This document shows positions 34,432-42,334 of a stretch of DNA of 64,000 nt, in pieces. The translations under genes were made by a program, and so were the position numbers. How positions within the stretch are numbered: position 1 is the stretch's first letter; the number at the start of each line of letters is the position of its first letter. The notes under the pieces were generated by a model. It saw only the letters and a program-made list of their open reading frames with translations. It ran no database searches and was not told where the DNA came from. Source of the stretch: JAAEUB01 sp964550345 (GTDB lineage Bacteria > Pseudomonadota > Alphaproteobacteria > Rhodobacterales > Rhodobacteraceae); assembly GCA_964550345.1 (NCBI GenBank), contig CAZJYZ010000003.1, positions 44,265 to 108,264 on the forward strand. Reading direction: 5' to 3'.

Positions 34432-35898
34432 CTACCCGCCCATCCGGCCTTCGAGCCGTTCGATCATGCTGGCCGGTACTTCATCCGCCTCCAGTGTTGT
34501 CAGGATGCGTTCGCGGGCATCTGCGGGCATGCGTGTATTGGCTTTGACAAACTCCACCAATGCAGCACGACGTTCGTCCGTCAGGGTAATCATTTCCGGG
34601 GCTGCAGAGACAGGCGCCGTACCGTCTTCGGAAGGCCTAACTGCACGCACCTTGATCCCGGCACCCAAAACCGGGCTGCGTTCGGCGACAACCTCGCGCC
34701 CGGCCAGACCCGGTGCCCGCACCAGCACATCATCACCCTGACGGCGCAGAAGCTCGACAGGAATTTCTTCCAGCCGTTCATCGTCGACCAACGCCAGTAC
34801 CCGGGCACCGGAATCCAACGCTGTTGCGGGCAGCACAGCGACATTCTCAAGCACGGGTTCCGTAATTTCTACTGTCACGAAATCTCCGGGTCGAAATCCA
34901 CTGGCTTGATCAAGGCGTGCAAAAAGCAACCGCCCGGTTTGGCCTTCGCCGACCTCAGCACTTTCGCGGTCAATCCTTCCGGTGGCACGCAGGGCTACTC
35001 CGGATACATCCAGAGTAATCGCAACGGGTTGGCCGACCAACTCGCCCTCCACGTTCAACAGATGCGCGTATTGCGCAGTAGAGACGCGAAAAGATACTTC
35101 CAGCGCCTCCGGGTCAATGATCTGGCCCAGTTGAGCGTTTTGGGTAACCAGCCCGCCTTTGATCACCGAGACATTGGATAAAGTCCCGGAAAACTCTGCA
35201 AAAAGTTTTGTCTCTTCCAGCCGCCGCTCAGCCTCATTGAGCGATATTTTCCGGCGCGCCAGCATATTGGTTGCCTGAGAAACGCGTGCCTCGGCGTTCG
35301 CAAGGGACGATTGGCGCGAAAGAACAGCCTGCTCGGCCGATGCTGCAGCTAGTGCTGCGGCTTCTACTGACGCTTCGGTTCCCACACCACGTTCGGCAAG
35401 ATCGAGTTGCCGGGCGTGGGCCGCATTGCGCAATTCAAGCTGACGTTGGGCCGAGGACAGATCATTGCGCGCCAGCAACACTGCTGCTTTCGCATCCACC
35501 AGATCGCTTTCGCTTTCCAGCAGATCCGTTCGGGCAACTTCCAAAGCGGCGGCAAAATCTGTTGGATCTACCTGTAAAAGTAGCTGCCCGGCTTCGACCC
35601 GGCCACCTTCCTCAAAAGCTTCGGCTAACTCGATAATCGTACCACCTGCAGTGGCACGCAAATCCAGTACCCGGCGCGAACGCAATTCACCAAAAGAGGT
35701 CAGGACCGGGGCTACATCCTGCGGCACAATTGTTATGACATTAACCGCAAAGACCCGTTCGCGTGCTGTTGCAGGGATGGCCTCGCGGGCCCAACGTTCC
35801 TGCAAGGACGTATACATCATATAGCCCGCAACCGAGAGTATCCCCAAGGTCGCTGCCAATAAAAAAATAGCCGTTAGGCTTCGGCGCAGAAATCGCAT
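34432..35898 (-). CDS. RND efflux periplasmic adaptor (membrane fusion protein)
   Basis: A 488-residue adaptor that links the RND permease to an outer-membrane channel. It has an N-terminal membrane anchor (about residues 7-28), a split lipoyl domain (G-G-T-I-I-E-L and its partner after the hairpin), a long alpha-helical hairpin (about 120-235) and beta-barrel domains. The C-terminal 60 residues are an extra helical region (D-E-R-R-A-A-L-V-E-F-V-K-A-N-T). The ATG at 35898 (MRFLRRS) follows GGAAGGGG and starts the anchor; an upstream in-frame ATG adds ten residues and has no ribosome-binding site. No TolC-type gene is adjacent, so the channel is encoded elsewhere. Confidence 0.93.
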   Translation of the reverse strand: MRFLRRSLTAIFLLAATLGILSVAGYMMYTSLQERWAREAIPATARERVFAVNVITIVPQDVAPVLTSFGELRSRRVLDLRATAGGTIIELAEAFEEGGRVEAGQLLLQVDPTDFAAALEVARTDLLESESDLVDAKAAVLLARNDLSSAQRQLELRNAAHARQLDLAERGVGTEASVEAAALAAASAEQAVLSRQSSLANAEARVSQATNMLARRKISLNEAERRLEETKLFAEFSGTLSNVSVIKGGLVTQNAQLGQIIDPEALEVSFRVSTAQYAHLLNVEGELVGQPVAITLDVSGVALRATGRIDRESAEVGEGQTGRLLFARLDQASGFRPGDFVTVEITEPVLENVAVLPATALDSGARVLALVDDERLEEIPVELLRRQGDDVLVRAPGLAGREVVAERSPVLGAGIKVRAVRPSEDGTAPVSAAPEMITLTDERRAALVEFVKANTRMPADARERILTTLEADEVPASMIERLEGRMGG

Positions 35899-36003
35899 CA
35901 AATGCCCCTTCCGAATTCCGTATCCCACGCCTTACGCCGCGTCTGGCACAGGGCACAAGGGTGTAACGAAAGAGTGACGACAATCCGTCGCGCCATTTGA
36001 ACT

Positions 36004-36546
36004 TTATTTTCGCCGTTTATGTTCGTCCAGCCGAGGGAAAATTTCGACGAAGTTGCAGGGGCCATGGCGGTAGTCGAGTTGGTGCACCAGAATTTCGTCC
36101 CATGCGTCCTTGCAGGCCCCGGTACTGCCGGGCAAGGCGAACAGGTAGGTGCCATTCGCGACACCGCCAGTTGCACGACTTTGCACTGCCGACGTACCGA
36201 TTTTCTTCATGCTTACGATGGTGAACACGGTGCCAAAGGCCTCGATTTCTTTTTCATACACGTCCCGGTGCGCCTCAACGGTGACATCACGGCCAGTCAA
36301 GCCAGTGCCACCGGTTGAAATGACGACGTCAATCTCCGGATCAAGGCTCCATGCGCGCAACTGATCGGCAATTTCGGCGCGCTCGTCACGGATGATTTTG
36401 CGGTCAGCCAGAATATGCCCGGACCCTTCCAGGCGACCCACAAGCGTATCGCCGGAGCGGTCGTCGGCCAATGTGCGACTGTCCGAGACTGTCAACACCG
36501 CGATGCGGGTAGGGATAAACTCGTTACCTTCGGAAATCTTCGACAT
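36004..36546 (-). CDS. moaB: molybdenum cofactor biosynthesis protein B
   Basis: A 180-residue MoaB/MogA-fold protein. The GG-rich motif S-T-G-G-T-G-L-T-G-R-D-V-T (about residues 78-90) binds molybdopterin, and F-A-L-P-G-S-T-G-A-C-K-D-A-W-D near the C-terminus is the second signature. Members adenylylate molybdopterin or act at a related step in Mo cofactor synthesis. The supply of Mo cofactor is relevant to the molybdenum hydroxylase encoded at 50-54 kb, though the genes are 14 kb apart. It lies 41 bp downstream of the uracil-DNA glycosylase gene on the same strand. Confidence 0.94.
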   Translation of the reverse strand: MSKISEGNEFIPTRIAVLTVSDSRTLADDRSGDTLVGRLEGSGHILADRKIIRDERAEIADQLRAWSLDPEIDVVISTGGTGLTGRDVTVEAHRDVYEKEIEAFGTVFTIVSMKKIGTSAVQSRATGGVANGTYLFALPGSTGACKDAWDEILVHQLDYRHGPCNFVEIFPRLDEHKRRK

Positions 36547-36587
36547 GCTGGTTCCTTTTGCGTTTGTACGTGCGGGTTCACCGGGCT

Positions 36588-37382
36588 TTAGGCGCTCTCG
36601 TGCAGCTTTGCCTTGATCTCAAGCAAGTCCGCCCATGCTTCGCGTTTGGCAGCCGGATTGCGGAGCAGATAGGCCGGGTGGAACATGGGCATGACGGGAA
36701 TGTCACGTGCTTGCGTCCAGTTTCCGCGCATGCGTGTGATGCCGCGACGCCCCAAAAGTGCCTGACAGGGCGTGTTGCCCATTAAAACGATGATCTTGGG
36801 GGCTGCCAGTTCGATGTGACGTTCAAGAAACGGTACCAGCACCGCCATTTCTTCGGGTGTCGGTTCACGGTTTTGCGGTGGGCGCCATGGCAGGACGTTG
36901 GAAATATAGACCGCCTGGGCGGTATCATCCGCGTCACGTGCCAGCCCAATGGCCGCCAGCATTTTGTCCAGTAATTGCCCAGCCCGGCCGACAAAGGGTT
37001 TACCCTGAATATCCTCATCGCGTCCGGGCGCTTCGCCGATAATCATCATGGGGGCGTATGGGTTACCATCGGCAAATACCGTGTTACGCGCGCCCTTTTT
37101 AAGGTCACAAAACTCGAATGCGGAAAGGGCTGCATGCAAGCCAGCCAGATCACCAGCCCGGCCTGCCGCTTCGCGCGCGGCAGCTACGGCGTCGACCGTT
37201 GGCGCTGCTTGTGGCGCGACTGGTGCGGTTTTTGTCTGCACCGCCGGTTTCGCCACTTTCGGGGCCTCATCCGGCAACACATATCGGTCAACCGGGGCTT
37301 CGCCGATTGCCTCAGTCGCGCCCATTTCGACCTGCCATTCCAGCAGGGTCTTGAGGGCGTGAAATTCTTGTGCCGATTCCAT
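36588..37382 (-). CDS. uracil-DNA glycosylase, family-4-like without Fe-S cysteines
   Basis: A 264-residue glycosylase that removes uracil from DNA. The family-4 core is clear: GEAPGRDED at 116-124, Q-G-K-P-F-V-G-R-A-G, P-P-Q-N-R-E-P-T, and F-H-P-A-Y-L-L-R-N-P near the C-terminus. The first 85 residues are a low-complexity Ala/Pro/Val linker region. Only two cysteines exist (C92 and C206). The four that bind the [4Fe-4S] cluster in thermophilic family-4 enzymes are not conserved; for instance W166 replaces the Cys before R-P-P-Q-N-R. It therefore belongs to an iron-sulfur-free branch. Divergent from pyrB. Confidence 0.9.
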   Translation of the reverse strand: MESAQEFHALKTLLEWQVEMGATEAIGEAPVDRYVLPDEAPKVAKPAVQTKTAPVAPQAAPTVDAVAAAREAAGRAGDLAGLHAALSAFEFCDLKKGARNTVFADGNPYAPMMIIGEAPGRDEDIQGKPFVGRAGQLLDKMLAAIGLARDADDTAQAVYISNVLPWRPPQNREPTPEEMAVLVPFLERHIELAAPKIIVLMGNTPCQALLGRRGITRMRGNWTQARDIPVMPMFHPAYLLRNPAAKREAWADLLEIKAKLHESA

Positions 37383-37486
37383 GGAACTAAACTAAGCCTT
37401 CCTTTCTTCGGCGTAAATGCTGCCTCGTCATCTTGCCCGTCTGTGCGATCAAACCTATAACCACCAAAGTCAGGACGGAGAGGCCA

Positions 37487-38443
37487 ATGACATTCCCCCA
37501 CCGCCACCTACTGGGCATTGAGCAGCTGGGCCCCTTAGATATTAGAGATATACTTGATCTTTCAGATAGTTACGTTGATCTGAATCGTTCACGGGTCAAA
37601 CGCTCTGACCGGCTTGCCGGGCTGACGCAGGTTAACATGTTCTTTGAGGCATCCACCCGCACGCAGGCCTCTTTTGAGATTGCCGGTAAGCGTCTTGGGG
37701 CGGATGTGATGAATATGGCGATGCAAGCAAGCTCGATCAAGAAAGGGGAAACCCTGATTGATACGGCGTTGACGCTGAATGCCATGCACCCGGATTTGCT
37801 GGTCGTGCGTCACCCTCATTCCGGTGCCGTTAACCTGTTGGCTGAAAAGGTTAATTGCGCTGTTCTGAATGCCGGTGATGGCCGTCACGAGCACCCGACA
37901 CAGGCGCTGTTGGACGCCCTGACCATCCGGCGAGAAAAGGGCCGGCTGCACCGGCTGACCGTGGCAATATGCGGTGATATCGCCCATTCGCGTGTCGCGC
38001 GTTCAAATATTTTGTTGCTGGGTAAAATGGAAAACCGGGTGCGCCTGATTGGCCCGCCAACCCTGATGCCCTCGCGTGTCGCCGATCTGGGCGTCGAGGT
38101 CACCCATGATATGCGCGAAGGCCTGAAGGGCGTAGATGTTGTCATGATGCTGCGCCTGCAACGCGAACGCATGGATGGTGGCTTTATCCCGTCCGAGCGT
38201 GAATATTACCACCGTTGGGGGCTGGATGAAGAGAAGCTGGCCTTTGCCAAACCCGACGCCATCGTCATGCATCCCGGGCCAATGAACCGGGGTGTTGAAA
38301 TTGATGGTACCATTGCTGACGACATCAACCGTTCGGTCATTCAGGAGCAGGTTGAGATGGGTGTCGCTGTACGCATGGCCGCGATGGACCTTCTGGCCCG
38401 TAATTTGCGAGAGAACTCAAAACCGGAGGGCGTCTATGTCTGA
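37487..38443 (+). CDS. pyrB: aspartate carbamoyltransferase catalytic subunit
   Basis: A 318-residue ATCase that condenses carbamoyl phosphate and aspartate in pyrimidine synthesis. The carbamoyl-phosphate motif F-F-E-A-S-T-R-T occurs at about residues 50-57, with D-G-R-H-E-H-P-T-Q-A-L-L-D in the middle and H-P-G-P-M-N-R-G-V-E near the C-terminus. The ATG at 37487 follows a GGAGAGG ribosome-binding site; an upstream in-frame ATG is unlikely. The stop overlaps the next gene by eight bases. The operon continues with two PH-domain proteins and a pyrC homologue lacking metal ligands, as in class A ATCases that pair with an inactive PyrC'. Confidence 0.97.
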   Translation: MTFPHRHLLGIEQLGPLDIRDILDLSDSYVDLNRSRVKRSDRLAGLTQVNMFFEASTRTQASFEIAGKRLGADVMNMAMQASSIKKGETLIDTALTLNAMHPDLLVVRHPHSGAVNLLAEKVNCAVLNAGDGRHEHPTQALLDALTIRREKGRLHRLTVAICGDIAHSRVARSNILLLGKMENRVRLIGPPTLMPSRVADLGVEVTHDMREGLKGVDVVMMLRLQRERMDGGFIPSEREYYHRWGLDEEKLAFAKPDAIVMHPGPMNRGVEIDGTIADDINRSVIQEQVEMGVAVRMAAMDLLARNLRENSKPEGVYV

Positions 38444-38852
38444 TCCCACCCTAGCCAAAGGCGAACGCCTGATAAGTTCGTTTCAGGGCAGTCGTACCAC
38501 CTATATTCAAGAACACGTCATCCTTGCCGCCCTTGGTTCTTTGCTGATGGCCGGGGGGCTGGTGATGATCGAAAACCCCTATCCGTGGACTGGTGTCATT
38601 GGTGCTGTGCTGGCCATTGCGGCGCGGGGATTTTATGTGGCGAACGAGCAGCTTGGCTTTGTCTTTCACCTGACAAACAAGCGTCTGATCCTGCCAGATG
38701 GTCGTGATATCCAGCTTTCGCGCATTGCTAACATACGTCATATTTTTTCGGCAGTTCAGGTGATAACTGATAGTGGAGACAAGTTTCTGATCAAATATCA
38801 GTCTGACACAAAAAGCACTGCGGCTGATATTGATGCGGCACGCGGAACCTGA
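38436..38852 (+). CDS. PH-domain-like membrane protein 1 (pyr operon)
   Basis: A 138-residue protein: two membrane helices (about residues 27-46 and 50-68), then a short beta-rich domain with L-T-N-K-R-L-I-L-P-D-G-R-D-I-Q-L-S-R-I, the pattern of a bacterial PH (bPH) domain. The ATG at 38436 lies inside the end of pyrB (eight-base overlap) with GGAGG just upstream. No enzymatic motif. It is inserted between pyrB and the pyrC homologue and is followed 11 bp later by a second protein of the same type. A role in pyrimidine synthesis is not obvious. Confidence 0.8.
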   Translation: MSDPTLAKGERLISSFQGSRTTYIQEHVILAALGSLLMAGGLVMIENPYPWTGVIGAVLAIAARGFYVANEQLGFVFHLTNKRLILPDGRDIQLSRIANIRHIFSAVQVITDSGDKFLIKYQSDTKSTAADIDAARGT

Positions 38853-38863
38853 AAGGCAAACAC

Positions 38864-39400
38864 ATGACAACGCAAGGCTGGGAAGGCATTCTGGACGAGG
38901 GTGAGGATATCATCTGGCAAGGTCGGCCGGATACCGCCATCCACCTAAAAATCAACAATATTTTCACCTTTTTGTTCGGTCTCGCCTTTGCCGGATTTGC
39001 TTTGTTCTGGATGATAGGGGCATCGCGTGCAGGTGGTGGCTTCTGGATGTTCGGGCTTTTGCATTTCTCGGTTGGTATCGGGCTGAGCTTTGGGGCGATA
39101 TTTTGGGATGCGTATAAACGTCGCCATACATGGTACACGCTATCAGACCGCCGCGCGTTCATTGCAACAAACATTCCGACCAAAGGGCGCAGCCTTAAAA
39201 GCTATCCAATTACCGATGAAACCGTGCTGGAGTTCAATCAGGACACGTTGTCCACCATAAATTTCGCAGAAGAATGGCGCAGGGGAAATAAAGGCCGACG
39301 TTATAGTGTGAATATCGGTTTTGAACGGATCGGGGACGGAGAAAAAGTCTACAGCCTGATGCGAGACATTCAAAAGACCACGCAGCGAGAGCAAATATGA
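38864..39400 (+). CDS. PH-domain-like membrane protein 2 (pyr operon)
   Basis: A 178-residue protein with an N-terminal soluble stretch ending in I-W-Q-G-R-P-D, two membrane helices (about residues 32-55 and 60-84) and a C-terminal bPH-like domain. The domain opens with T-W-Y-T-L-S-D-R-R-A-F-I-A-T, which is very characteristic of bPH_2 proteins. It overlaps the start of the pyrC homologue by four bases (ATGA), so expression is coupled. Together with the preceding gene it forms a tandem pair of related architecture. Function unknown. Confidence 0.82.
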   Translation: MTTQGWEGILDEGEDIIWQGRPDTAIHLKINNIFTFLFGLAFAGFALFWMIGASRAGGGFWMFGLLHFSVGIGLSFGAIFWDAYKRRHTWYTLSDRRAFIATNIPTKGRSLKSYPITDETVLEFNQDTLSTINFAEEWRRGNKGRRYSVNIGFERIGDGEKVYSLMRDIQKTTQREQI

Positions 39401-40674
39401 CGAACACTACCTTCACCAATGCCCGCCTGATCGACCCTGAGAATGGCACGGACAAAACGGGCTGGCTTCGGGTTGGGGACGGTCTTATCGCCGCGTCGGG
39501 CACCGGAGAGCCACCGCAAGGCGGCGAAGTCTTCGATTGCGCTGGGAAATGTCTGGCACCGGGAATCGTTGATATTGGTGTGAAGATTGGCGAGCCGGGG
39601 GAACGTCACAAAGAAAGCTTTCGCAGCGCTGGCATTGCCGCCGCCGCAGGCGGGGTGACCACCATGGTCATTCGTCCGGACACGACCCCGGCCATTGACA
39701 CGCCCGAAACATTGGCATTCGCAACACGGCGGGCGCAGGAAGTTGCACCGGTCAATGTGCGTTCAATGGCGGCGCTGACAAAGGGCCGTCAGGGCCGCGA
39801 AATGTGCGAGATTGGCTTTCTTCTGGATGCGGGCGCGGTGGGATTTACGGATTGTGATCATGTTGTGCGTGACACTCGGGTTTTCTCGCGCGCGCTGACC
39901 TATGCCGCATCCCTTGGCGCGCTGGTCATGGCGCATCCGCAGGAACCTTTGCTGTCGGACGGAGCCGCTGTCACCTCTGGTAAATTTGCCAGCTTGCGTG
40001 GCCTGCCGGCTGTGTCACCAATGGCTGAACGCATGGGGCTGGAGCGCGATCTAGCCCTGGTGGAAACCACCGGTGCACGCTATCACGCCGATGCGCTTTC
40101 AACGGCTATGGCATTGCCCACTCTGGAACGCGCCAAAGCTGCCGGGCTGGATGTGAGCGCCGGGGTCAATGTGCATCATTTGACGTTGAACGAACTGGAC
40201 GTGGGCGATTATCGCACTTTCTTTAAGTTAAAGCCGCCCCTGCGCAGCGAAGATGACCGCAATGCGATGGTCGAGGCGGTGGCATCGGGTCTGATTGACA
40301 TAATCAGCTCAATGCACACACCGCAGGACGAAGAATCAAAACGCCTGCCGTTTGAAGAGGCTGCCTCGGGTGCCGTTGGGCTGGAAACTCTTCTGCCTGC
40401 TGCACTGCGTCTGGTGCATGCGGGCGCGATGGATTTACCGACGCTTTGGAGGGCACTTTCCCTGAACCCCGCCCGTCGTTTTGAATTGCCCGGCGGGCAA
40501 TTGAAAACAGGGACTCCTGCCGATCTTGTTCTTTTCGACCCGGACGCACCTTTCGTGCTTGACCGGTTCAAGCTGAACTCAAAGTCCAAAAATACGCCCT
40601 TTGATGGTGCAACCATGCAGGGCCGGGTGCTCGGCACTTGGGTTGCAGGCCAGCAGGCCTTTCAAGCCTCATGA
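39397..40674 (+). CDS. dihydroorotase-like protein PyrC' (probably non-catalytic)
   Basis: A 425-residue amidohydrolase-fold protein in the pyrB operon. Active class I dihydroorotases have D-x-H-x-H after P-G-x-x; here the sequence is P-G-I-V-D-I-G-V-K (Gly61 and Lys63 replace both His). The other ligand positions are also changed: Y-H-A-D-A-L-S-T instead of an H-x-x-H-x-S type, and S-M-H-T-P-Q instead of D-H-A-P-H. This is the pattern of PyrC' subunits, which stabilise ATCase without catalysing. The true dihydroorotase should be encoded elsewhere. Its stop overlaps the GNAT gene start (ATGA). Confidence 0.88.
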   Translation: MTNTTFTNARLIDPENGTDKTGWLRVGDGLIAASGTGEPPQGGEVFDCAGKCLAPGIVDIGVKIGEPGERHKESFRSAGIAAAAGGVTTMVIRPDTTPAIDTPETLAFATRRAQEVAPVNVRSMAALTKGRQGREMCEIGFLLDAGAVGFTDCDHVVRDTRVFSRALTYAASLGALVMAHPQEPLLSDGAAVTSGKFASLRGLPAVSPMAERMGLERDLALVETTGARYHADALSTAMALPTLERAKAAGLDVSAGVNVHHLTLNELDVGDYRTFFKLKPPLRSEDDRNAMVEAVASGLIDIISSMHTPQDEESKRLPFEEAASGAVGLETLLPAALRLVHAGAMDLPTLWRALSLNPARRFELPGGQLKTGTPADLVLFDPDAPFVLDRFKLNSKSKNTPFDGATMQGRVLGTWVAGQQAFQAS

Positions 40675-41165
40675 TCAGGTTGGCGCGTCAGGAAGAACTG
40701 GCTGAATTGTCTGAGCTCTGCCTGCGCTCCAAGGCATATTGGGGGTATGAAAAATCGTTTTTGGAAGCCTGCCGAGAAGAACTGACGCTGACACCTGCTG
40801 ATCTCGGAACAGGGTTGGCTGTTTGGGAGGAATGCGGTGAAATTCTTGGGATTGTCCAGGTGAAACCACTGGGAGCCCCTGAGGAGGGGGTTGCGGATCT
40901 CGCGCTGCTTTTTGTGGATCCGAAAGCAGCCCGCAAAGGTATCGGAACCGGATTGTTTCTTTGGGCGGTGGACGTGGCCGCTGGAAATGGCGCTAGTACC
41001 ATGATGGTTGAGTCCGATCCCAATGCCGCTGCCTTTTATGCGCAAATGGGTGCCAGGCACATTGGTTTTGCAGCATCCGGATCCATACCGGGCCGGGAAT
41101 TGCCCCTGTTTGAATTTAGTCTCGCTGGCGTACTTGACCCGGTAGGTTCCAGCCATCACCCTTAA
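40671..41165 (+). CDS. GNAT family N-acetyltransferase
   Basis: A 164-residue acetyltransferase with the GNAT fold. The acetyl-CoA-binding motif A appears as V-D-P-K-A-A-R-K-G-I-G-T-G-L-F (about residues 84-98), followed by a helix and the F-Y-A-Q-M-G-A-R motif B. The ATG at 40671 overlaps the pyrC' stop; an in-frame ATG eleven codons earlier is within pyrC' and is not used. Substrate unknown. It sits at the end of the pyr operon and 20 bp before plsY, and may be cotranscribed with both. Confidence 0.88.
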   Translation: MIRLARQEELAELSELCLRSKAYWGYEKSFLEACREELTLTPADLGTGLAVWEECGEILGIVQVKPLGAPEEGVADLALLFVDPKAARKGIGTGLFLWAVDVAAGNGASTMMVESDPNAAAFYAQMGARHIGFAASGSIPGRELPLFEFSLAGVLDPVGSSHHP

Positions 41166-41185
41166 TTTGACTGAAAGGGATCCCA

Positions 41186-41800
41186 ATGCCTGAAATTATT
41201 ACCAGCCCGGTCTTTTTGCTCCTGATCGCTGTTCTTGCCTATTTACTGGGATCTGTTCCGTTTGGGCTGGTGATGGCCCGGCTCTTTGGATTGGGGGATA
41301 TTCGCGAAATTGGCTCCGGCAACATAGGTGCCACTAATGTGCTGCGTACGGGTAACGAACCCGCAGCCTTTCTGACCTTGATACTGGATGCAGGCAAAGG
41401 GGGTATCGCGGTGCTGATTGCACGGGCTCTTTTTGATGAAGACGCAGCCCAGTTGGCGGGTCTCATGGCCTTCCTTGGCCACTGCTACCCGGTCTTTTTG
41501 GGCTTCAAGGGCGGAAAAGGCGTGGCAACCTGGTTGGGTACCCTTCTGGCACTAGCCTGGCCTGTTGGTGTAGCAGCCTGTGCAACCTGGCTGGTGGTCG
41601 TGCTGATCACCCGGATATCATCCCTCGGAGGTCTGACTTCGGCAGCCTTGTCCCCTCTATGGGCATGGCTTCTGGGCTTCCCTGCAACGCTAGCGCTATT
41701 GGGTGCGCTGGCTCTGCTGATCTTCCTGCGGCACCGTCAAAACATAACCCGCCTGATCGTCGGGCAGGAACCAAGGGTTGGCCGGAAAAAGGAAACCTGA
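41186..41800 (+). CDS. plsY: glycerol-3-phosphate acyltransferase PlsY
   Basis: A 204-residue inner-membrane acyltransferase that transfers acyl groups from acyl-phosphate to glycerol-3-phosphate, the first step of phospholipid synthesis. The three conserved loops are present: S-V-P-F-G near residue 24 with G-S-G-N-I-G-A-T-N-V-L-R (about 43-54), G-H-C-Y-P-V-F-L-G-F-K-G-G-K-G-V-A-T (about 99-116), and R-H-R-Q-N-I-T-R-L near the C-terminus. Five membrane segments are visible. Length is normal. Confidence 0.96.
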   Translation: MPEIITSPVFLLLIAVLAYLLGSVPFGLVMARLFGLGDIREIGSGNIGATNVLRTGNEPAAFLTLILDAGKGGIAVLIARALFDEDAAQLAGLMAFLGHCYPVFLGFKGGKGVATWLGTLLALAWPVGVAACATWLVVVLITRISSLGGLTSAALSPLWAWLLGFPATLALLGALALLIFLRHRQNITRLIVGQEPRVGRKKET

Positions 41801-41872
41801 CTAAAAATATGTTGATTCGCCAGCAAAACAAGAGCTTACTCATGCCACCAATATCGGTGACAGGAGGATAAC

Positions 41873-42331
41873 ATGGATTTCATGACGGCAGTAAAGACCT
41901 GCTTCGGCAAATACGTAACTTTTTCAGGGCGTGCGCAAAGGTCGGAGTTCTGGTGGTTTGTACTGTTTTTAATGGTCGCTAATTTTATCCTGACCATGGT
42001 GGATTCATTTCTATTTGGAACAGTAACGACCATGCCCGGTGGTTTTCAGGCAGAAACAAATACACCGATTTTCAGCGGAATTTTCGGACTGGCAACGTTT
42101 CTGCCGGGTATTTCAGTTGCCGTGAGGCGTTTGCATGACACCGACCGGTCCGGCTGGTGGTACTGGATCATACTCGTGCCGATTATCGGCTTTATTTTGT
42201 TGATTGTCTGGTTTGCTACCAAAGGGACGCACGGCGAAAACCGTTTCGGGCAGGACCCTTTGGGCGGATCCGGATCTGACGATGGCGGCGATTATGCGCG
42301 CTCAAACATCCCCAATGTGTCGAACGACTAA
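41873..42331 (+). CDS. DUF805 family membrane protein
   Basis: A 152-residue membrane protein with the DUF805 pattern: short N-terminal amphipathic part with F-G-K-Y-V-T-F-S-G-R-A-Q-R-S-E-F-W-W-F (about residues 10-28), several helices, the R-R-L-H-D-T-D-R-S-G-W-W motif (about 85-96) and a C-terminal G-T-x-G-E-N-R-F-G-Q-D-P-L. Function of the family is unknown. GGAGGA gives a strong ribosome-binding site. The gene is convergent with hemC, three bases away. Confidence 0.93.
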   Translation: MDFMTAVKTCFGKYVTFSGRAQRSEFWWFVLFLMVANFILTMVDSFLFGTVTTMPGGFQAETNTPIFSGIFGLATFLPGISVAVRRLHDTDRSGWWYWIILVPIIGFILLIVWFATKGTHGENRFGQDPLGGSGSDDGGDYARSNIPNVSND

Positions 42332-42334
42332 GCC

